Shown: in pieces, positions 59,528 to 64,000 of the stretch | Layout: every line of letters begins with the position of its first letter | Position numbering within the stretch: position 1 is the stretch's first letter | Assembly (NCBI GenBank): GCA_041398825.1 | Contig: JAWKTX010000017.1 | Coordinates: forward strand, 58,029 to 122,028 | Source of the DNA: Planctomycetaceae bacterium | GTDB taxonomy: Bacteria > Planctomycetota > Planctomycetia > Planctomycetales > Planctomycetaceae | DNA length: 64,000 nucleotides | Direction: 5' to 3' | The notes under the pieces: generated by a model | Databases searched by the model: none | What the model was told of the DNA's origin: nothing | The model's input: the letters and a program-made list of their open reading frames with translations, nothing else | Translations under genes and position numbers: made by a program

Positions 59528-61615
59528 ATGACACCAAGGCTGATCTCAGGGAAAAAGTGGCTTGCCACAGCAGCTGCGATGCTGTTGGTTGCAGCTCCGG
59601 TATTCGGCGAAAACAAGGCTCGAGTAACTCAGGAGGATGGCCGGACAGCGCAGATGGTTGCGAACATGGTGTCTTCCAGGCACATCAACCACCCGTCCAT
59701 CGACGACAGCCTGTCAGAAAAGCTTCTGGACAGCTTCATCAAAGTCTGGGATCCCCAGAAACTCTACTTTCTGCAGTCAGACATCGATGAATTCAACAAG
59801 CAGAGAACCTCGCTGGATGATCAGATCCTCGCAGGTGACGTCAACTTTGCGAACACGGTTTTCGAGCGATTTCGACTTCGAATGAATGAGCGTCAGGCTT
59901 CGATTGGAAAATGGATCGACGCCAGCCACGATTTTACAGTTGATGAATCGTTGATTCGGGATCCCAAGGATCTGCCATGGGCAAAGACAGAATCAGAAAT
60001 CGACGAACGATGGCGAAAACGCATCAAATACGACTTACTTCTTCTGAAGATGGACAAATCAGAAGATGAGAAAGATGCTGAGCCAAAGACGGACGACGAA
60101 CGTTTGGCCGATGCACGCAAGCGGCTGCACAAACGCTACCACACCAACAGGATTTTTCTTGAGCAGACAGAACCCCACGAGATTCTGGAACTCTATTTGT
60201 CTTCCATGACACACTCGCTGGATCCTCATTCCAGCTACATGTCGCCAAAGACCGTTGAAGATTTTCGGATCGTCATGGGCTTGAAGCTTGAGGGAATCGG
60301 AGCTCGATTGAAATATGAGGAAGGTTACACGGTTGTCGAGGATGTTATCGAAGGCGGCGCTGCATTCGCTGATGGTCGCCTGAAAAAGGGCGACAAGATC
60401 ATTGGAGTTTCGGCGGACGGTGTGTCTGAGTTTGTCGACGTCGTTGAAATGAAGCTGACGAAGGTCGTGGATATGATTCGTGGTGCTCGCGGCACCAACG
60501 TAAAGTTGCAGGTTTTGAAAGAGGCCGGTGGTATCGAAGAATACGCACTTGTTCGAACGACGGTGCAGATTGACGACGACGAAGTGAAGGGTGAAGTGAT
60601 CGAATCCTCCGAATGGATTGATGGTCGTAAAGCCCGAGTTGGGATTTTGAACATTCCATCGTTCTACCGTGATTTCAATCAGGCATCGATTGGTGGCGAA
60701 TTCACCAGCACCAGCCGTGACGTTAAGAAGGTCCTGCAGGAGTTTAACGAGCAGGATGTGGATATCCTGGTGGTAGACCTTCGCTGGAATGGTGGCGGAG
60801 CACTGCTGGAAGCCATTGAAGTTTCTGGTCTCTTCATTCCACGCGGTCCCGTTGTTCAGGTCAAAGAGCCAGAGAATGCTGTCACTCCATACGATGATGA
60901 AGATCCGGAGATGCAGTGGAAGAAACCGATGGTCGTTGTATGCAATCGGTTTTCGGCATCTGCCTCTGAGATTTTTGCAGGGGCCATCAAGGACTACCGA
61001 CGTGGAATCGTGATAGGTGATACCACGACACATGGAAAAGGGACCGTCCAGAACGTTGTGGATGTGGCAGGACGATTGTCTTTGTTTTCACGCGATCGCG
61101 GAGCCCTGAAGTTAACGATCAGCAAGTTCTATCGGGTCAACGGCGATAGTACTCAAACAAAGGGAGTGACTTCAGACATTGTTCTGCCATCGTTGCTCAA
61201 CCATCGGGATATCGGGGAAGACTCTCTGGACAACGCTCTGGCATTCGATCGTATTACCAGAGCACAGTATGTTCCATTTTCATCGCTTGTGAACGATGCG
61301 ATTATCGCTCAACTGGCAAAGAACAGCGAAGCTCGAGTCTCTGGTGACAAGGATTTTGCGCGAATCCAGAGACTGATTACACGATACCTGGAACGCAAGA
61401 ACGATAAGACAGTGTCGCTTAACGAGAACACGCTCAAGGCGGAAGAAGAAGAGCTGAAACAGGAGCAACAGGAAGAAGAAGAAGCCATCAAAAAGGCGTC
61501 TGGTGCTGCTGAAAAAGATGACATATTTCCCCGTGGGTTCTACAACAAAGAACTTCTGAATATCACGACAGACTACCTTGAGATCCTTCAGGGAACTCAG
61601 ACGGTCAAGTCGTGA
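59528..61615 (+). CDS. prc: C-terminal processing peptidase (S41, Prc/Tsp type)
   Basis: 695 residues from ATG 59528 with an AAGGG-type site upstream. Signal peptide (LATAAAMLLVAAPVFGEN) sends it to the periplasm. Order: N-terminal helical domain (residues ~40-230), PDZ domain (GIGARLKYEEGYTVVEDVIE; GDKIIGVSADG), S41 protease core with DLRWNGGGALLEAIEVSG, catalytic Ser in RFSASASEIFAGAI and Lys in TTTHGKGTVQNVVD, then a C-terminal domain with a Glu-rich coiled coil (~650-680). Length fits Prc rather than short CtpA. It trims C-termini of envelope proteins. Confidence 0.9.
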   Translation: MTPRLISGKKWLATAAAMLLVAAPVFGENKARVTQEDGRTAQMVANMVSSRHINHPSIDDSLSEKLLDSFIKVWDPQKLYFLQSDIDEFNKQRTSLDDQILAGDVNFANTVFERFRLRMNERQASIGKWIDASHDFTVDESLIRDPKDLPWAKTESEIDERWRKRIKYDLLLLKMDKSEDEKDAEPKTDDERLADARKRLHKRYHTNRIFLEQTEPHEILELYLSSMTHSLDPHSSYMSPKTVEDFRIVMGLKLEGIGARLKYEEGYTVVEDVIEGGAAFADGRLKKGDKIIGVSADGVSEFVDVVEMKLTKVVDMIRGARGTNVKLQVLKEAGGIEEYALVRTTVQIDDDEVKGEVIESSEWIDGRKARVGILNIPSFYRDFNQASIGGEFTSTSRDVKKVLQEFNEQDVDILVVDLRWNGGGALLEAIEVSGLFIPRGPVVQVKEPENAVTPYDDEDPEMQWKKPMVVVCNRFSASASEIFAGAIKDYRRGIVIGDTTTHGKGTVQNVVDVAGRLSLFSRDRGALKLTISKFYRVNGDSTQTKGVTSDIVLPSLLNHRDIGEDSLDNALAFDRITRAQYVPFSSLVNDAIIAQLAKNSEARVSGDKDFARIQRLITRYLERKNDKTVSLNENTLKAEEEELKQEQQEEEEAIKKASGAAEKDDIFPRGFYNKELLNITTDYLEILQGTQTVKS

Positions 61616-61740
61616 GACGGTAGACGCGGCCAGGTGCCATTCGGAGTTCTTCCGCTGGCACGTCGAACATTTTCAGTAGTTCACGATTGTGGATGAGAAT
61701 GAAATGTTGTGGTGTTCGCACGACATGATTTGAGAAACCA

Positions 61741-61775
61741 GGTGGTGATCAGTCTTGGGCTGATCACCACTTTTC
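61741..61775 (+). terminator. Strong hairpin and T-run between prc and the ABC genes
   Basis: Stem GTGGTGATCAG / CTGATCACCAC with a 7-nt loop, followed by TTTTCTTTT. It lies 125 nt after the prc stop and only ~27 nt before the ATP-binding gene's ATG, so it either ends prc or acts as an attenuator for the ABC genes. Confidence 0.8.
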
Positions 61776-61801
61776 TTTTGGAAAGAGCCAACAGCGTCGC
61801 A

Positions 61802-62719
61802 ATGGCTGTCATCGAAACCAATAACCTGGGGCTCAGCTATGGAACGCGGAGAGGAATCACGGGCATCAACCTGTCCATAGAGCAGGGTCAGATTTTTGGC
61901 TTCCTTGGGCCCAACGGTGCGGGAAAGACGACTACGATCCGGATCCTGCTGGGTTTTCTGGCTCCGGGTCAGGGGCAGGCCCGGATCCTGGGGATAGACG
62001 CATGGAAAGAAAGCCACCTTGTCAAACAAGATGTTGGCTACGTTGCAGGTGACGTCCGACTCTATCCCTGGCTGACCGCCCGACGGGCCTTTGGGATTGT
62101 TGGTAAGATTCGTCAGGTGGATCTGCAATCTGCCGGGCTGGCTTTATGTGAACGATTTCGCCTGGAACCTGAATTGCCTGTCAGAAAAATGTCGCGAGGC
62201 AACAGACAAAAGGTCGCGCTGGTTCTGGCACTCGTGCATCGTCCCAAAGTCGTCATTCTGGATGAACCGACCTCCGGTCTTGATCCACTTATGCAACGGA
62301 CCCTGATGGACTGTCTGCGTGAACTTGCGAATGATGGGTCTGCGGTCCTGTTTTCCAGTCATACACTCAGCGAGGTTGAAGAATTGTGTGATCGTGTGGC
62401 AATGATTCGTCGGGGGCGCATCGTCGTTGACGAAGCTCTCGATTCACTTCGCCGTCGTGCTCCGCGAACGGTTTCGGTTGCACTGCCTGCCAATGTTGAT
62501 GCCGACATGCATGCGTTGCCGACGGGTGTGGAGCTGCTCAGGACAACGAAAGCAGGGGATTGTCAGCACCTGGAACTGCAACTTTCCGGGACCGCTATGC
62601 CGTTTATCACATGGGCCGCGACTCAGGGCTTTCTGGATGTGTCCATTGGCACTCCGGGCCTGGATTCGTTGTTCAGGCAATACTACGTGAACGACATCAT
62701 CGATGAAGGAGACTGCTGA
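61802..62719 (+). CDS. ABC transporter ATP-binding protein
   Basis: 305 residues from ATG 61802 (MAVIETNNLGLSYG). Walker A GFLGPNGAGKTTTIRILLG, a Q-loop region QDVGYVAGDVRLYPWLTARR, a variant signature MSRGNRQKVALVLAL, Walker B VVILDEPTSGLDPLMQ and the switch SSHTLSEVEELCDRV are all intact. The ~80-residue C-terminal extension is typical of ABC-2 exporters. It drives the permease encoded next, with which it overlaps by TGATG. Substrate unknown. Confidence 0.92.
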   Translation: MAVIETNNLGLSYGTRRGITGINLSIEQGQIFGFLGPNGAGKTTTIRILLGFLAPGQGQARILGIDAWKESHLVKQDVGYVAGDVRLYPWLTARRAFGIVGKIRQVDLQSAGLALCERFRLEPELPVRKMSRGNRQKVALVLALVHRPKVVILDEPTSGLDPLMQRTLMDCLRELANDGSAVLFSSHTLSEVEELCDRVAMIRRGRIVVDEALDSLRRRAPRTVSVALPANVDADMHALPTGVELLRTTKAGDCQHLELQLSGTAMPFITWAATQGFLDVSIGTPGLDSLFRQYYVNDIIDEGDC

Positions 62720-63618
62720 TGACGGGTCTCCTCACGAAGATCTATATGGAAGTTCGATGGCCTGTCCTGTGGTTCAGCCTGGGGTTGTGCTTCATCATGG
62801 GACTATTGACAGCGCTGCTTCCAAAGGTCCTGGGTGACATTCAGCAGATCTTTGAGCGAATGCCGTTTATCAAGCCCCTGTTGACGGCTTTATTGGGAGT
62901 CGACCCGGGAGAGCAGGTGAAAGCAACAATGTCACAGGCCTTTCTGTGGGTTCATCCAACTGTCCTGACGCTGCTGTGGGCTCACGAGGTCATGTATTGC
63001 ACCCGACTACCCGCAGGAGAAATTGATCGAGGGACCATCGACTTTCTCCTTGGACTTCCCGTTTCTCGATGGAAATTGTTTATTGCGGAAACGATCGGCT
63101 GGCTTACGTCAGGCGTCGTCATTCTGGGGCTGGGTTACGCCGGTCATCTTTTGGCATCGATGTTTCTGCAACCGGGCATGAGGCCTCCGGCAGTCGTGAC
63201 TCTGTTTGTTATGTGCAACCTTCTTGCTGTGTACCTGGCGGTGGGGGGATTTGCCTTCCTGATCTCTTCTGTGAGTGACCGGCGAGGCCGGGCGATTGGA
63301 GTGGTTTTTGCCGTACTATTGTTCACATTTCTGATTAACTTTGTGGCTCAGTTCTGGGATCCACTGAAATCGATTTCGACCAACGATTCTTCTGTGGCCA
63401 ACGTTGTTGCTGGTGCCGGAGAAAACAGTGACGCCGCGACTGCAGATTCTGCTTCCGGAATCGCAATGTTGAGTGTGATGGATTACTACCGTCCGGCAAT
63501 CATCATTCAGAGTGGAGCATTTCCCTGGAGCGACGTGGCAGTTCTCCTGTTTTTTGCTGCCTTCAGCTGGACGATTGCGGGAGTGTGTCTGAGTCGTCGC
63601 AGTATTTGCACCGTCTGA
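62719..63618 (+). CDS. ABC-2 type transporter permease
   Basis: 299 residues. The ATG uses the last base of the upstream stop (TGATG). Six hydrophobic segments are visible, beginning WPVLWFSLGLCFIMGLLTAL and ending in AFSWTIAGVCLS. The motif EIDRGTIDFLLGLPVSRWKL is a signature of ABC-2 permeases of the ABC-transporter-permease subunit family. A polar Ser/Asn/Ala-rich loop (~225-255) sits before helix 6. Works as a dimer with the ATPase. Confidence 0.87.
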   Translation: MTGLLTKIYMEVRWPVLWFSLGLCFIMGLLTALLPKVLGDIQQIFERMPFIKPLLTALLGVDPGEQVKATMSQAFLWVHPTVLTLLWAHEVMYCTRLPAGEIDRGTIDFLLGLPVSRWKLFIAETIGWLTSGVVILGLGYAGHLLASMFLQPGMRPPAVVTLFVMCNLLAVYLAVGGFAFLISSVSDRRGRAIGVVFAVLLFTFLINFVAQFWDPLKSISTNDSSVANVVAGAGENSDAATADSASGIAMLSVMDYYRPAIIIQSGAFPWSDVAVLLFFAAFSWTIAGVCLSRRSICTV

Positions 63619-63644
63619 AACGAAGTCTTCCGCTATCGTTTCAG
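63615..63644. terminator. Hairpin spanning the two convergent stop codons
   Basis: CTGAAACGA (63615-63623) and TCGTTTCAG (63636-63644) form a 9-bp stem with a 12-nt loop that covers both the permease and prepilin peptidase stop codons. No long T-run on either side, so weak bidirectional termination at best. Confidence 0.4.
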
Positions 63645-64000
63645 TGCACTCGCAGGCACGGCCTTAAACAGCCGAAGCAGTCCCAGCATGATCGAAAGCA
63701 TTAGAAGCACGCCTACTACCAGTGACAGTACGGTTGGCCAGTGGCTGAAGATGATCCTCAGCTGCAGAACTTCCCAGAGAATACGCCATGTGCAGAGGAC
63801 AATGAATGCGGAAAAAGTCAGATAAGGCCCAAAGGCGACGAACGATCTTGCAAACGCGATCTGAGAGAAGAGGCCCATGAGCAGTCCCCCAATTGGGGCG
63901 ATTGCTATCACGCAAAGTGTAGGCTGCCATCCCATGAACGCGCCGATCATCATCATCAGCGTGACGTCTCCGAATCCTACGGCTGCCTGTCCCAGTATCA
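63633..64000 (-). CDS. Prepilin peptidase (type IV leader peptidase), C-terminal part, cut by right edge
   Basis: The frame stays open to the end of the window. About 122 residues are visible: LGQAAVGFGDVTLMMMIGAF, then MGWQPTLCVIAIAPIGGLLM and two more membrane segments. GFGD is the second catalytic aspartate motif (GxGD) of A24 aspartic peptidases, which process type IV pilin-like leader peptides. The first aspartate and N-terminal part lie outside. Its stop is 14 nt from the convergent permease stop. Confidence 0.8.
   Translation of the reverse strand, partial: ILGQAAVGFGDVTLMMMIGAFMGWQPTLCVIAIAPIGGLLMGLFSQIAFARSFVAFGPYLTFSAFIVLCTWRILWEVLQLRIIFSHWPTVLSLVVGVLLMLSIMLGLLRLFKAVPASALKR

Overview
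The window reads as chromosomal DNA of a planctomycete (Planctomycetota, probably a marine Planctomycetaceae-like lineage). The grounds are an SHD1/YHYH secreted protein, a Rhodopirellula/Verrucomicrobium-type ECF sigma factor followed by its membrane partner, a secreted sulfatase, an NHL-repeat protein, a large PurS-like/PurL protein, and palindromic repeats whose translation gives the 'RSVSEG' peptide often seen in this phylum. Ectoine and hydroxyectoine genes suggest a saline habitat. This assignment is inference; no rRNA is present.

Layout. 1-11 kb is mostly housekeeping and metabolism: a lipid methyltransferase (cfa), an amidohydrolase, gcvT, a Tat-exported TIM-barrel protein, a PilZ protein and alaS. 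At 11.3-13.0 kb lies a secreted two-domain protein (SGNH esterase plus PmoA-like domain). 13.1-18.2 kb is an osmoadaptation locus: ectA-ectB-ectC-ectD on the minus strand, divergent from an SSS-family Na+/solute symporter. 18.3-26.3 kb holds an NHL protein, a purL whose last ~100 codons are broken by several small indels, sucC-sucD with a terminator, and greA. 26.6-29 kb has a Gfo/Idh dehydrogenase and a TIM-barrel isomerase. 29.5-33.3 kb is a cation-export pair (P-type ATPase plus Ca2+/Na+ antiporter). 33.6-38.1 kb has argC, a zinc-ribbon methyltransferase, a DUF2585 membrane protein and an uncharacterised protein.

38.2-47.1 kb is the accessory part. Read on the minus strand it runs ECF sigma factor > anti-sigma-like membrane protein > secreted metallophosphoesterase > secreted sulfatase > (sulfatase debris and a divergent GxxExxY gene) > secreted beta-rich protein > SHD1-YHYH-EF-hand-PEBP protein > another sulfatase remnant. 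It is full of palindromic repeats of at least three families. Several lie inside reading frames and supply N-termini, C-termini or a linker of the encoded proteins. The first genes overlap or abut (TGATG, ATGA), so the sigma factor probably heads the transcription unit.

47.5-64 kb: tRNA-Arg(TCT), a secreted FAD-dependent oxidoreductase, a polysaccharide deacetylase, proS, gap, a prenyl-diphosphate synthase with an unusual insertion directly abutting dxs (isoprenoid precursors), a secreted unknown, a C-terminal processing protease, an ABC-2 transporter pair, and the C-terminal half of a prepilin peptidase cut by the right edge.

I saw no CRISPR array, prophage, integrase, transposase or rRNA. 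Most interesting are the repeats that have become coding sequence, the GxxExxY gene boxed by hairpins and broken at an A8 run, the indel cluster in purL, and the domain fusions.
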